Source: Pseudobythopirellula maris | Lineage (GTDB): Bacteria > Planctomycetota > Planctomycetia > Pirellulales > Lacipirellulaceae | DNA length: 64,000 nt | NCBI RefSeq assembly: GCF_007859945.1 | Contig: NZ_SJPQ01000006.1 | Span: 1 to 64,000, forward strand | Direction of reading: 5' to 3' | Part shown: in pieces, positions 45,495 through 55,600 of the stretch | How the letters are laid out: every line of letters begins with the position of its first letter | Numbering within the stretch: position 1 is the stretch's first letter | Notes under the pieces: generated by a model | Told to the model about the DNA's origin: nothing | The model's database searches: none | What the model saw: only the letters and a program-made list of their open reading frames with translations | Program-made: the position numbers and the translations under genes

Positions 45495-46649
45495 ATGTCG
45501 ATCTCGCCCGCCCCGTTGTCCGAGACCCCTGCTGGCGCCTCGGTCGAAGACCGCGTTTACAACTTCTCGGCCGGCCCCGCCGTGCTGCCGCTGTCCGTCT
45601 TGGAGCGGGCCCGCGAAGAGTTGCTCTGCATGCCGGGCGTCGGCGCCAGCATCCTGGAGATCAGCCACCGCAGCAAAGCGTTCCTCGAGATCATCGAGAC
45701 CGCCGAGGCCAATCTCCGCAAGCTGCTCGGCATCAGCGACGACTACGCCGTGCTCTTCCTCCAGGGAGGCAGCCGGCTGCAGTTCTCGATGGTCCCGATG
45801 AACCTGCTGGGCGCCGACCAATCGGCCGATTACATGGTCACCGGCTCGTGGGGCAAGAAGGCCTTGGAAGAGGCCGCCAAGGTCGGCAAGACCCGCAAGG
45901 TCTACGACGCCAAAGAGACCAACTACGACCGGCTTCCCGAGCCGTTCTGCGCGGACGGCGGCACGATGGACCTCGACCCCCAAGCCGCCTACCTGCACTA
46001 CACCAGCAACGAGACGATCCAGGGCGTGCAGTTCAGCGCCGAGCCCGAGACGCAGGGTGTGCCGCTGGTCTGCGACGCCTCGAGTGAGTTCCTCTACAAG
46101 CCGCTCGACATCGACAAGTACGGGTTGATCTACGCCTGCGCCCAAAAGAACGCCGGGCCGGCGGGGGTGACGATCGTCGTCGTCCGCAAGGACCTCGCCG
46201 AGCGGGCCGACCCGAACCTGGGGGTCTACCTCAATTTCAACACGCACATCGCGTCCGGCTCGATGGACAACACTCCGCCGACCTTCGCGATCTATATCAA
46301 CAAGCTGGTGACCGACTGGCTGCTGAGCGAGGTCGGCGGCCTCGAAGCGATGCACAGCCGCAACGCCGAGAAGGCCAAGCTGCTGTACGACGTGCTCGAC
46401 CAGAACGCCGAGTTCTACCAGGGCCACGCCCGGCCCGACTGCCGCAGCCTGATGAACGTGACGTTCCGCCTGCCGAGCGACGAGCTGACCACCAAGTTCG
46501 ACGCCGAGGCCAAGCAGAACGGCATGACCGACCTGAAGGGCCACCGCAGCGTCGGCGGCATCCGCGCTTCGATCTACAACGCCATGCCCCTGGCGGGCGT
46601 CGAGACGCTCCGCGACTTCATGGTCGATTTCGCCAAGAAGAACGGATAG
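45495..46649 (+). CDS. serC: Phosphoserine aminotransferase
   Basis: SerC converts 3-phosphohydroxypyruvate and glutamate to phosphoserine and 2-oxoglutarate, with PLP. The 384-residue product begins its core with YNFSAGPAVLPLSVLE. The PLP-binding Lys is near residue 218 in CAQKNAGPAG. C-terminal VGGIRASIYNAMP is also typical. A TAGAAT at 45400-45405 may be the -10 box. It stands 136 nt before serA, so the two steps of serine synthesis are clustered. Confidence 0.96.
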   Translation: MSISPAPLSETPAGASVEDRVYNFSAGPAVLPLSVLERAREELLCMPGVGASILEISHRSKAFLEIIETAEANLRKLLGISDDYAVLFLQGGSRLQFSMVPMNLLGADQSADYMVTGSWGKKALEEAAKVGKTRKVYDAKETNYDRLPEPFCADGGTMDLDPQAAYLHYTSNETIQGVQFSAEPETQGVPLVCDASSEFLYKPLDIDKYGLIYACAQKNAGPAGVTIVVVRKDLAERADPNLGVYLNFNTHIASGSMDNTPPTFAIYINKLVTDWLLSEVGGLEAMHSRNAEKAKLLYDVLDQNAEFYQGHARPDCRSLMNVTFRLPSDELTTKFDAEAKQNGMTDLKGHRSVGGIRASIYNAMPLAGVETLRDFMVDFAKKNG

Positions 46650-46656
46650 CAGAACC

Positions 46657-46742
46657 GCCCTCCCCTCGCGGGGGAGGGCCGGGGTGGGGGCGCCCCGGTT
46701 ACCCACTTCACCCCCATCCCAACCCTCCCCCACCGGGGAGGG
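46657..46742 (+). repeat. Paired hairpins between serC and serA
   Basis: A GCCCTCCCC/GGGGAGGGC stem (46657-46679) starts 8 nt after serC. A second CCCTCCCC/GGGGAGGG stem lies at 46723-46742, with GGGTGGGGG and CACCCCCA between them also complementary. It could attenuate transcription into serA. No T-run is present. Confidence 0.6.
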
Positions 46743-46785
46743 AGCAACTGACCTCTCACCTCCGACCTCCTCCCCCTCCCCAGCC

Positions 46786-48405
46786 ATGCCCAGCGTTATC
46801 GTTCTCGACCCGCTCGCTCAAGAAGGCCTCGACCTGTTGGACGCCGCCGAGGGGATCACCTACGAGGTCCGCACCGGCTTGAAGGGTGACGACCTCCGTG
46901 AGGCCGTTTCGCAATTCGACGGCGCCATCTGCCGCAGCGGCGTGAAGCTCACCTCCGACGTGCTCACGGGCAAGAGCAAGCTCAAGGCGGTCGTGCGGGC
47001 CGGCGTCGGCACCGACAACATCGACAAAGACGCGGCCACCAAGGCGGGCGTGGTGGTGATGAACACCCCGGCCGGCAACACGATCAGCACCGCCGAGCAC
47101 GCCATCGCGCTGATGCTCGCGATGAGCCGCTCGATCGCCCCGGCTTACCAGTCGCTCATCGAGGGCCGCTGGGACCGCAAGGCGTTCATGGGCGCCCAGG
47201 TCGCCGGCAAGACGCTCGGCATCGTCGGGCTGGGCCGCATCGGCCTGGCCGTCGCCGCCCGCGCCAAGGCACTCGAGATGGACCTGATCGGTTACGACCC
47301 CTTCATGTCGGCCGAACGCGCCAAGCAGCTCGGCATCGAACTGGTGGAGAACGTGGCCGACATGCTGCCGCGCGTCGACTACCTCACGGTCCACACGCCG
47401 CTCACCGAAGAGACCCGCAATTTGATCTCGACCGAGCAGATCGAAGTCATGAAGCCGGGCGCCCGGCTCATCAACTGCGCACGCGGCGGCATCTACGACG
47501 AAGCCGCCCTGGCCGAGGGCCTCAAGGCGGGCAAGATCGCCGGCGTCGCGCTCGACGTTTACCCGGACGAGCCCTGCACCGACAGCCCGCTGTTCGGCAT
47601 GCCGGGCGTCGTTTGCACGCCCCACCTGGGAGCGAGCACCGAAGAGGCCCAGACGCAGGTCGCCGTCGAGGCCGTCGAGCTGCTCACCGCGTACCTGAGC
47701 ACCGGCGCCATCCGCTGTGCGGTCAACGTCCCCTCGCTGGACCCGCAAACGCTCGCCTCGCTCCGCAGCTACTTGGACCTGGCCCACCGCCTGGGACGCT
47801 TGGCGGCCGGCCTCGACCCCAGCGGCCTCACGAAGTGCCAGCTCACCTACCGCGGCGAACTCGCCGAACGCGACACCAAGGTGCTCACCTCGGCCTTCGC
47901 CGTCGGGCTGCTCGAAGACGCCATGCCCGAGTCGCTCAACCTCGTGAACGCCGAGTCGCTGCTCCGCGACCGCGGCATCGAACTTGTCGAAGCCAAGAAC
48001 AGCCACCAGGGCGCCTTCCGTTCGGCGATCGGCGTGGAGCTCGCCTCGGCCGGCAGCTCGCACACCATGACCGGCGCCATCCTTGGCGCCGACATGCCGC
48101 GCCTCGTGGAGATCGACGGCTACCGACTCGAGTCGTTCCTCGACGGCTTCCTGTTGCTGTTCAAGCACAAAGACGTTCCCGGCATCATCGGCTCGGTCGG
48201 CACGACGCTCGGCGACGCGGGTGTGAACATCGCTCAGATGGCCGTGGGCCGCGAGGCCCAGGGCGGCGAAGCCGTGGCGGTGCTCAACATCGACGGCGAG
48301 CCGCCGCAGTCGGCCGTCGACGCCGTGCTCGCCCACGAGGCGATCACCAAAGCGAAGGTCGTCCGCCTGCCTGCCGCGGGCACGCTGCCAAGCTGGCTCG
48401 GCTGA
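46786..48405 (+). CDS. serA: D-3-phosphoglycerate dehydrogenase (long form)
   Basis: SerA oxidises 3-phosphoglycerate with NAD+ at the entry to serine synthesis. ATG 46786 (MPSVIVLDPL) gives 539 residues. The NAD-binding fold has VGLGRIGLAV near residue 147. Catalytic Arg (CARGGIYDE, near 231) and His (TPHLGAST, near 278) are present. After the dehydrogenase core come the ASB domain and a C-terminal ACT domain (about 465-530, starting HKDVPGIIGSVG), which usually mediates serine feedback inhibition. This is the long type-I form. Confidence 0.97.
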   Translation: MPSVIVLDPLAQEGLDLLDAAEGITYEVRTGLKGDDLREAVSQFDGAICRSGVKLTSDVLTGKSKLKAVVRAGVGTDNIDKDAATKAGVVVMNTPAGNTISTAEHAIALMLAMSRSIAPAYQSLIEGRWDRKAFMGAQVAGKTLGIVGLGRIGLAVAARAKALEMDLIGYDPFMSAERAKQLGIELVENVADMLPRVDYLTVHTPLTEETRNLISTEQIEVMKPGARLINCARGGIYDEAALAEGLKAGKIAGVALDVYPDEPCTDSPLFGMPGVVCTPHLGASTEEAQTQVAVEAVELLTAYLSTGAIRCAVNVPSLDPQTLASLRSYLDLAHRLGRLAAGLDPSGLTKCQLTYRGELAERDTKVLTSAFAVGLLEDAMPESLNLVNAESLLRDRGIELVEAKNSHQGAFRSAIGVELASAGSSHTMTGAILGADMPRLVEIDGYRLESFLDGFLLLFKHKDVPGIIGSVGTTLGDAGVNIAQMAVGREAQGGEAVAVLNIDGEPPQSAVDAVLAHEAITKAKVVRLPAAGTLPSWLG

Positions 48406-48455
48406 CGCGTTGCGACACGGCAAGAGACGCAAGCCTCCGAGGGGCGTAAGCCTAC

Positions 48456-48481
48456 AGCCAGAGGCGCAAGCGCTCCTGGCT
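48456..48481 (+). terminator. Hairpin after serA, possible terminator
   Basis: AGCCAG pairs with CTGGCT and GCGC with GCGC around CAAG; TTTATT follows on the plus strand. It lies 50 nt after the serA stop. A preceding imperfect hairpin (48428-48452) is similar in style, so it may be an interspersed repeat instead. Confidence 0.45.
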
Positions 48482-48494
48482 TTATTGCTCCTTA

Positions 48495-48540
48495 CCGCCT
48501 GCGGCGACCCTGGTTTCAAAAAACTCGGGCGGCCCGCGGT
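48495..48540 (-). repeat. Degenerate copy of the GTCGCCGCAGGCG REP-like unit
   Basis: This stretch matches 3348-3388 in order: the GTCGCC/GGCG stem and a GTTT-rich stem, but the second stem has decayed. It lies between convergent serA and the zinc-ribbon gene. Confidence 0.45.
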
Positions 48541-48560
48541 TTATTGGCGAGACGTTCGCC

Positions 48561-49247
48561 TCACGCCGCCGCACGCAGGTCGCCGAACAGCCGCTCGAGT
48601 CCCTTGCGGCTCTTGCCCCAGTCGAGCCATTGGCCGGGGATGTGGGTGGCGGCTTCGACCAGGGTCGTGCGCTCGCGGCCGCGGATCGCTACGCGGATCT
48701 CGCCCCCCAGGGCCCACACGTCGGACGGCAAAGTAGCGATCAGCGTCACGCCGTCGTCCGCTTGGTCGGCGCCTCGGAGCTCTTGGCCGCGGCGCCCCAG
48801 CGAGCAGAGTGCGCGGACGATCGTCTCGCCGACCGGCGCCGCCACTTCGCCACGCTGCTCGCGGTCGAGCTTCACGCCCATCGAGGCGTACATCGGCTGA
48901 ACCACGCCGGCGAGCTTGTCGTACGGCACGCCGCCGGGAAGCGCGGCCCCCAACAGCCCCAACACCTGCTCGCCGCTGACGGTCGGCTTGGCGCCGGCCT
49001 GGGCCCGCTCGATCCGCTCACGCACCTCGGCGTGGGCGAGTAAACGCTCGAGCCGCGTCTCCTGACGCCAGTCACCAACAGGCGCCGGCGCCGCTGGCGT
49101 TTCGCCAGCCTCGGGGCTTTTGAGCGGCGCCCCACAAGCCGAGCAGAAACGGTTCTCGCCCCGCCGGCCGCAATGCGAGCAAAACACCGGCGCCACGGCG
49201 GTGAGTTTGATGGTGGGGTCGAACGCGTTGGACGAAGCAGTACTCAC
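48561..49247 (-). CDS. Zinc-ribbon protein of unknown function
   Basis: GTG 49247 is chosen because an AGGAG ribosome-binding site lies 7-8 nt upstream. The 228-residue product has two CxxC pairs (CSHCGRRGENRFCSACG, near residues 22-39) forming a zinc ribbon. A helical linker follows, and then a compact domain (from about 90) of no recognised family with TLIATLPSDVWALGGEIRVA. No membrane helix is seen. It lies 92 nt downstream of the beta-galactosidase gene on the same strand, but their link is unclear. Confidence 0.65.
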   Translation of the reverse strand: MSTASSNAFDPTIKLTAVAPVFCSHCGRRGENRFCSACGAPLKSPEAGETPAAPAPVGDWRQETRLERLLAHAEVRERIERAQAGAKPTVSGEQVLGLLGAALPGGVPYDKLAGVVQPMYASMGVKLDREQRGEVAAPVGETIVRALCSLGRRGQELRGADQADDGVTLIATLPSDVWALGGEIRVAIRGRERTTLVEAATHIPGQWLDWGKSRKGLERLFGDLRAAA

Positions 49248-49339
49248 GGCGCGTTCTCCTGCTGGGCTGGCCGAAGAGGCGCCAGCGTTCTTGTGCAGGA
49301 GCCCACAAGGTCTAGATCGGCAACACCGGCTCACGAAGA

Positions 49340-51814
49340 TTAATCGCGGTCGTTGCTTGGCTTGAGCTCGGCCACGCGGCGACGCACGAGCTCGACGCGA
49401 TCGATCCGGGCGAAAGGTTTACCTTCGTCAAACGCGGGCCAGGCGTCCGCCGGCAAGTAGATCGGCGCCCCCCGCTGCAACGGCAGAAGCTCGATCGACA
49501 AATCGCCGGCGGCCGCCCCGTGACCCCACCGCCGCAAGCCGATCTCCAGCGGCCGGCCATGATAAAAATCATCGCAAACGAGCTCATCGCCGAACGATAC
49601 GCGGGCCACGTCGGCCACGTAGTGGATGCGCACGAGAGGATCGCTCGCGGGGTCAAGCGTTTCGGGTAATCGAACCGTCCAACGCGCCGCTGCGGCAAAG
49701 TCTTCGGCGGCGGGAGCCGCGGCGACCGGCTTCGGGCTATTGCCCAAAGGGATCTCACGCGGCGGGCCGGCTTGGCGGACTTGCTCGACGACGAGATCGA
49801 GCGGCGGCGCCGGCTCGGCGTCGAGGTCGAATCGGGCGAACACGCCGTCGGCCGCCGCCCGCGGCAGCCCCTTGGGGGCCAGGTCGTCGGCGGGCCAAAC
49901 CCCGACCGCGAGCTCCGCCGAGTCGGACGAGGTGAGCCGCAGCGCGCCGCCGTCGACCACCAAGCCCGCCTCGGTGAGTAACACCCGTTCGCGGCCCAAC
50001 CATTCGAGCTTCCACAACGCTAGCGAGTCGGCCTCGCTCAAAAGGACGATGCGAACCGTTTCGCCCGCGGGAGTGCGGACCGTGAGGGCGACGTCGCGGC
50101 CGGGCGTGAGCGAATCGACCACGCGCTGATCGCCTTCCTGACGCACGCGGCCCTTCGATTCGACCTCGATCCCCACTCCGCTCAACACAAACTCGGCGTC
50201 GACGCCCGGCGTCGCGGCGAAAAAGACCGTGCGGCCCCCCTGCCCTTCAGCGGACGTGACCCACTGCGCCGTCGCGTGTTCGAGCCGCAGACCGTCGCAC
50301 AATGGCAGACCAAAAGGCCAGACGATCCGCGTCCCGGCGGCGATGTCGACCGGATCGCGAGGCAGCGTGACCGCATCGCCCTCAGGCAGCTCCACCTCGA
50401 ACCGCACGCCGCGCTTCGGACCGAGGTCGGCGAGCCGCTCGTGGTTGTTGATAAACACAAAGCCGGCGTGGCCGTCGCTGCGCACGGCCCAGCGGAGCGT
50501 GCCGTGGTCTTCGCGGCCGACGGGCCGTTCTGCTGGCAGTGTGGGGGGCATGGCGGCAAGCGCCTCGCCCCAGTCATCGAGCCACAGGTGCATCCTCCGC
50601 AACGCGTGGTAGTGCGGCCGCAGTTGGCCGTACTGGCCGATCGGCGCCTGGAAGTCGTAGTTCACCTGCGGCAGGTCGTTCCACTCGCCGTTGGCCTGCG
50701 ACTCTTGCAGGGTTGTCAGCTCGCCGCGCGGGTTCTCGCCGCCGTGGTACATGTAATAGCCCGGCAACACGCCGCCCGAGCCGAGCTTCACGAGGGCGAG
50801 TGTCTCCACGTCGGCGGGGTCGATCCGCACACGGCGGTGGTAGCTTGGCGTCATGCCGCCGCCAAGCTCGCAGGTGAGGAAGGGGTAGAGCTCGACGCCT
50901 TGTGGATCACGGGCCTCGCGCTCGCCCAACAGGTCGGTGGCGATCGCCGCGTCGGTTCGCAGCGGCGAGAAGCGGAACGCCATCCAGTAGCGACCCGGCA
51001 TCGGACGGGTCGAGCGGTCCCAAAACCCCTCGGCGTAGGCGCCGTAGAGCGGCAAGATCTCGCCGGGCGGCATCGGCGTGGCGAGCGTGGGCCAGCCGGT
51101 GCGCGTGTAGAGCGGCGCGTCGAGCCCCGCCTCGCGGGCCAAGCGTTTGAGGGTGAGCAGATGCTCGGCGCGGCCGCGGTACTCGTTTTCGAGCTGCACA
51201 CCGACGACCGGCCCGCCGTCTTTCCACATCAGCCCTGCGAGCTGCTCGCCGATCTCGCCGTAGAAATCTCGGACGTATTGCAGGTAGCGCGGGTCGTCGC
51301 GACGCGAGGGAAAATCTTTGGCCAGCAACCAATCGGGCAGCCCGCCGCCCCGCACCTCGCCGTGGCACCACGGGCCAATGCGCACCACGAGCTTGAGGCC
51401 CGCCTCTTGGCAGAGCTGTGCGAATCGCCTCAGGTCGCGGCGCCCCGTCCAGTCGAATAGCCCCTCGGCCTCCTGGTGGTGGATCCAGAAAACGTAGGTC
51501 GCTGCGATCCGCACACCACCGGCGCGCATCTTGAGCAACTCCTCACGCCACTCCCCCTCGGGGCAGCGGCTGAAGTGGAACTCGCCCATCGCCGGCATCC
51601 ACCGCCGGCCGTTCATCAGCAGACTCTGCGAGTCGACCGTCAGTTTGTCGCCCGCTGGCGAGACGGCGGCGCCCATCGCGAAAGTCTCGGCCGGCGCCGC
51701 CGGCGGCGCCGGCTCGTGCACGGTTGCCACGAGGCGATCGGCGGCTCGTGTTTCACTCCCGAAGAAACCAATGAGGCAGCACAGCGATAAGCAGGGTGAG
51801 CAGAAACGGCGCAT
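49340..51814 (-). CDS. Exported GH35 beta-galactosidase
   Basis: The 824-residue protein has a signal peptide (MRRFCSPCLSLCCLIGFFG..., cleavage near residue 25). A family 35 glycoside hydrolase TIM barrel occupies about 60-400. The acid/base Glu is in QLENEYRG (near 208) and the nucleophile Glu in LTCELGGGM (near 316). The N-terminal MNGRRWMPAMGEFHFSR is also a family feature. The C-terminal beta-domains (from about 430) bind sugar or aid packing. It should release terminal beta-galactose from polysaccharides outside the cytoplasm. No other carbohydrate gene is adjacent. Confidence 0.92.
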   Translation of the reverse strand: MRRFCSPCLSLCCLIGFFGSETRAADRLVATVHEPAPPAAPAETFAMGAAVSPAGDKLTVDSQSLLMNGRRWMPAMGEFHFSRCPEGEWREELLKMRAGGVRIAATYVFWIHHQEAEGLFDWTGRRDLRRFAQLCQEAGLKLVVRIGPWCHGEVRGGGLPDWLLAKDFPSRRDDPRYLQYVRDFYGEIGEQLAGLMWKDGGPVVGVQLENEYRGRAEHLLTLKRLAREAGLDAPLYTRTGWPTLATPMPPGEILPLYGAYAEGFWDRSTRPMPGRYWMAFRFSPLRTDAAIATDLLGEREARDPQGVELYPFLTCELGGGMTPSYHRRVRIDPADVETLALVKLGSGGVLPGYYMYHGGENPRGELTTLQESQANGEWNDLPQVNYDFQAPIGQYGQLRPHYHALRRMHLWLDDWGEALAAMPPTLPAERPVGREDHGTLRWAVRSDGHAGFVFINNHERLADLGPKRGVRFEVELPEGDAVTLPRDPVDIAAGTRIVWPFGLPLCDGLRLEHATAQWVTSAEGQGGRTVFFAATPGVDAEFVLSGVGIEVESKGRVRQEGDQRVVDSLTPGRDVALTVRTPAGETVRIVLLSEADSLALWKLEWLGRERVLLTEAGLVVDGGALRLTSSDSAELAVGVWPADDLAPKGLPRAAADGVFARFDLDAEPAPPLDLVVEQVRQAGPPREIPLGNSPKPVAAAPAAEDFAAAARWTVRLPETLDPASDPLVRIHYVADVARVSFGDELVCDDFYHGRPLEIGLRRWGHGAAAGDLSIELLPLQRGAPIYLPADAWPAFDEGKPFARIDRVELVRRRVAELKPSNDRD

Positions 51815-51881
51815 CGAGCGGCTCGGGGAAGAGTGACGAAAAGGCTTGCCCGATGATAACCCCGATGCTGGCGCACGAAAA

Positions 51882-51911
51882 AAGGGCCGCGGGGAGACTC
51901 CCGCGGCCCTT
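51882..51911 (-). terminator. Rho-independent terminator of the fasciclin gene
   Basis: A perfect 12-bp stem (CCCGCGGCCCTT and its complement) with a 6-nt loop is followed on the minus strand by TTTTTCG. It lies 30 nt after the fasciclin stop and also shields the divergent-side gene at 49340-51814. Confidence 0.85.
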
Positions 51912-51940
51912 CGTGTTGTTTATGCCGTGCGTGCTAAGCC

Positions 51941-52540
51941 TCAGTACTCGGTTGCCGCGGCCGGCTCCGCCGCTGCGGCCGATTCTTCCTTGGGCATGAG
52001 CACCGTGTCGATCACATGGATGACGCCGTTCGAGCAGAAGATGTCGGTCTTCACCACTTTGGCGTTGTCGATCTTCACCTCTCCGTCATTTACCGCGATC
52101 GACACGCTCTGGCCGTTGAGCGTTTCGGCACTCTTCATGCCCACGACCTTGTCGGCCGGCGCCCGGGCGGCGATCACGTGGTAGGTCAGGATCGAGGCGA
52201 GCTTCTTCTTGTTCTCCGGCTTGAGCAACGTCTCGACCGTACCCTTGGGGAGCTTGGCGAAAGCCTCGTCGGTGGGGGCGAGAACAGTGAACGGCCCGTC
52301 ACCCTTGAGGGCTTCGACCAAGTCGGCGGCTTGCACGGCAGCGACGAGAGTCTTGAAGGATCCCGCGGCAACGGCGGTGTCGACGATGTCGGCCTGCTCG
52401 GAATGCTTGGCTTGCGTGACCTCACACTGTGCGGCGTTGCTGTGGGAGTCGTGCTCGTCAGCCCCGGCGACGGGGATCAGACAGAGCGAAAAGAGGGCCG
52501 CCGCCGAGAGCGTGCAACCGACGCTTGTAAAGGTCTTCAT
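51941..52540 (-). CDS. Exported fasciclin (FAS1) domain protein
   Basis: The product is 199 residues with a signal peptide to about residue 27 (VAGA-DE). One FAS1/BIgH3 domain spans about 48-180: [20 protein letters not shown], the [15 protein letters not shown] motif, and the closing [14 protein letters not shown]. Bacterial FAS1 proteins are linked to adhesion and biofilm. The Ala/Glu-rich tail ([13 protein letters not shown]) lacks an anchor. It is monocistronic with a clear terminator. Confidence 0.93.
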   Translation of the reverse strand: MKTFTSVGCTLSAAALFSLCLIPVAGADEHDSHSNAAQCEVTQAKHSEQADIVDTAVAAGSFKTLVAAVQAADLVEALKGDGPFTVLAPTDEAFAKLPKGTVETLLKPENKKKLASILTYHVIAARAPADKVVGMKSAETLNGQSVSIAVNDGEVKIDNAKVVKTDIFCSNGVIHVIDTVLMPKEESAAAAEPAAATEY

Positions 52541-52694
52541 GTTTGTGTTCCTCGTGCCTCGAGATTGGAGAGTGGGTAAGCGTTTCAGCGCTCGAGTGCC
52601 CGCGGCGGCCGTCCGCGGGCACTCATCAAGACACTAGGAAAGAACCGGGGGGCGACAAGAAGGGGCCACGGATTTTTTTGCGTCGCGTCTCGCG

Positions 52695-55600
52695 TTACTC
52701 AGGCTCCGTCGCCGAGGCGGTCTCTTCGGAAGCGTCCGCCGACTCGGCTTCGGCGCGAGCGGCTTCCTCCTGCTGGGCGTAGACCTGGGGCGTCCCGCCT
52801 CGATCGGCGCCGTGGCGCCTGACCAGCGATCGTCCGGCCAGCGTGGAGGTGTACAGATCGAACGGCGGGAAGAAAGCCGCGATCCCCAAATACTCGTCGG
52901 CCAAATCGGGCTTGCCCTGCTGCTCCAACGCCGCCCCCAGGAAGCAGTTGTAGTCGCAGCGGTAGCGGTCGCTCGTCTCGCGCAAGGCCTTGCCGTACGT
53001 TTGCAATGTCGCGTCGCTCAATTCCTTGCCCTCAAGAGCTTCGGCCAACGCCTCGTAGACGACAATCCAATCGGGCCATTGCTTGATGTCATCGTGCTGA
53101 GCCGTTTGACGGATCGATTCGATCGCGCTCTTCTGGCGTTCAGCGTCCCCGCACTCGCCCGCGATGATGGCGGTCAGCAGCGAGTTGTACTGCCGTGCCC
53201 AGGGGTCCTTCGAATCGCGGTGCGGCTGGAGTCGTTGGTCAATGACCCGGAGCGCCGCTTCGTGGTCGCCGTCGAACCAATGGCAGAGGGCCATACGGAG
53301 CTGGGGGTCGTAGTAGGAAGAGTGCTCGGCGACAGCAAGACTCTGCTCGGCGGCGGCGCGGGCGGCTTCGGCGTCGCCTTGGCCCGTGCGGACGGTCCAG
53401 AAGTACCAATGAGTGCCCATCGACGAGGGATAAGAGCGCGCCCCCTCGGCGTAGTAGTGCCCCGCCTTCTCAGGGTCCTGCATCCCTTCGTACACTTGGG
53501 CGGCAAGCTTCAGGCCCCAACCCGAATAGGTGTCGGCGGCCTCCACCGCGTGCGGCTCGGCCTTCGTCCAGCGACGGTTGCGTATGTGCTCTTCGGCTAT
53601 CTTCCGATGGATGCCGGCGTGGGCGAGACCGAGGTCCTCCACCTCGAGGTACTCCATGAGCGTCGGCTCCCAGAGCTCGGTCTTACCCAATTCCCAGTAG
53701 CAGTTCGCCAACCACGTCGTGGCGTCGTGGCACGGGCTGATGTCGAGCGAACGGCGGTAGCAGCGGGCCGCGTTCTGGTAATCTTCAATCCGGTAGTGAG
53801 CCGCGGCCGCTTGCATCCAGCCGATCGGGTCCGCCGTCAACTGCGACTCCCACTCGGCGATCTGCTCGGAGGTGAGGTTCTCCCGGTTGTTCCAGCGGGC
53901 GCGTGTGGCGTTGGGCGACTCGGGGCTGACCGCGGCGAGTTCGTTCTCCAAGGCGGTTCGCTGCTCGTGGGTTACAGTATTGGTCCATTTCATCGCCACG
54001 CGATTAAACAGGTCGATGAGTGTGGGTTGACGGAAGGGTCGTTGCTCCATGAGGAAGCAGCCCAATTGGGAACCCCAGCGTTCTCCCGAGAGCTTCGCCT
54101 GCCAGCCCTTGGAGAGCATGCCCCTCATCGTTGCGCGAGGGTCGACGACGGTGAGCTTTGCGATCTCCGCCTTGGCGGCCGCGGGGTTGGTCCGCGGGGC
54201 GGCGTAGCTCTCGATGAAGGGCGCGTAGCGGTGGCCCTCGACCAGCGGCCGCAGCCTGGCGACCAAACCCGCGTTCGAGTGTTCCGTCGCGTCGGTCGAC
54301 ACGCGGAGGGCGTCGGCCGCCTCGACGAATTGCTCTTCGGCGATCAACTCGGCCAGGATCGCCCACGAGCACTCCTCGGCAAGCGACTCTGCGGCGGCGG
54401 ATCTCAGAGCCCGAGAGACGTTCATCGGTCGGCCACTCGAATCCCCCGCCGGTAAGCCGCTAAGCATTTCAGCGATCCAGCCGGGCTGCTCCGCGACGAG
54501 CGTCTTTACCGAATCGGGCAACCCATCGAGTTTCGCAACCCGCGCTGGCAACGAGGAGGCGAAGGCCTCGGCGCCCGTCCAGGCGCCGACACGTTTGATC
54601 TTCAAAGCGCTCCAATTGGCCATTACCGAATAGACCCCGTAAGCCTCGGGGCAAGTTTGCGCCGCTTCGAGGCCCTTCTCGTAGATCCAACGTCCGTGAA
54701 AGTAGCTGCGGTAGAGTTGCCACTGCAGCAGGGCGGCGGTCTCGGTCAACTCGGGATGACTCTCAATCACCCGCTCAAGCGAGTCGTGATCGAAGCGGCA
54801 AAAGGGGACGACCAGGCCCGCCCACGGCGGCGCCGGCGTCTCGCTCGCGAGGAGCCTCTCCGCCTCGTCCAAAGCCGCCCCATGCAGGCCGACCACCGCC
54901 TGCGCGTAGGCTCGAAGCCAACTTGCCTTGTCGGCTTCCCCTGACTTCAGCATCGCCCGTTCGGCGTACAGCAACGACCGAGCGGCGAAGGCGTCGGGTT
55001 GGCTCGACCAAGTGTGCTCGGTGAGCATCGCGAGGTGAGCGTATCCGCGGGCCAGCACTCCCAGCCATTCTGGCGAGGCGCCCTCGGCGCCGAGGGCCCG
55101 GTGGGCTGTGCGCACGGCTGCGAACTGCGAGACGAAATCCATCTTTTCAAGCCAAGCTTCCGCCTCGTCCAGCGACACGATCGCCACCGCGGCGGGCGGC
55201 GGCGAAGCCGATGCCCCGGCCTCTCTGAGCGCTTCGGAGATCTCCGCCACGGCCTCACTCACTTGCTCAGCGGCTTGGGCGTAGAGGGTCTGCGGATCGG
55301 GATCGAGGCTCCCGCTGCGACTCCAAACCGGTTTAGCCGCCGTCCACCCGGCGCCGGTGAGGCGGGCCTCCCAATTGCCGGATTGATCGATCCGAACCGT
55401 CAAGTCGAGCGCCGGAGGGGCCTTACTATTCGTATTCGGCTCGCCCGCCTCTGGGGCATCCGGCGTGTCGGTCGTTGTGGGGAAAGGCTCGCCGAGCGTC
55501 TGGTCGCGGGTGACGAGTCCCAACTCGTCTCGGGCCGCGATCAACACCCCCTGGCGGAAAATTTCGCGCAGCGTGGCGTGCTCGACCCCGCCGTCCCCCT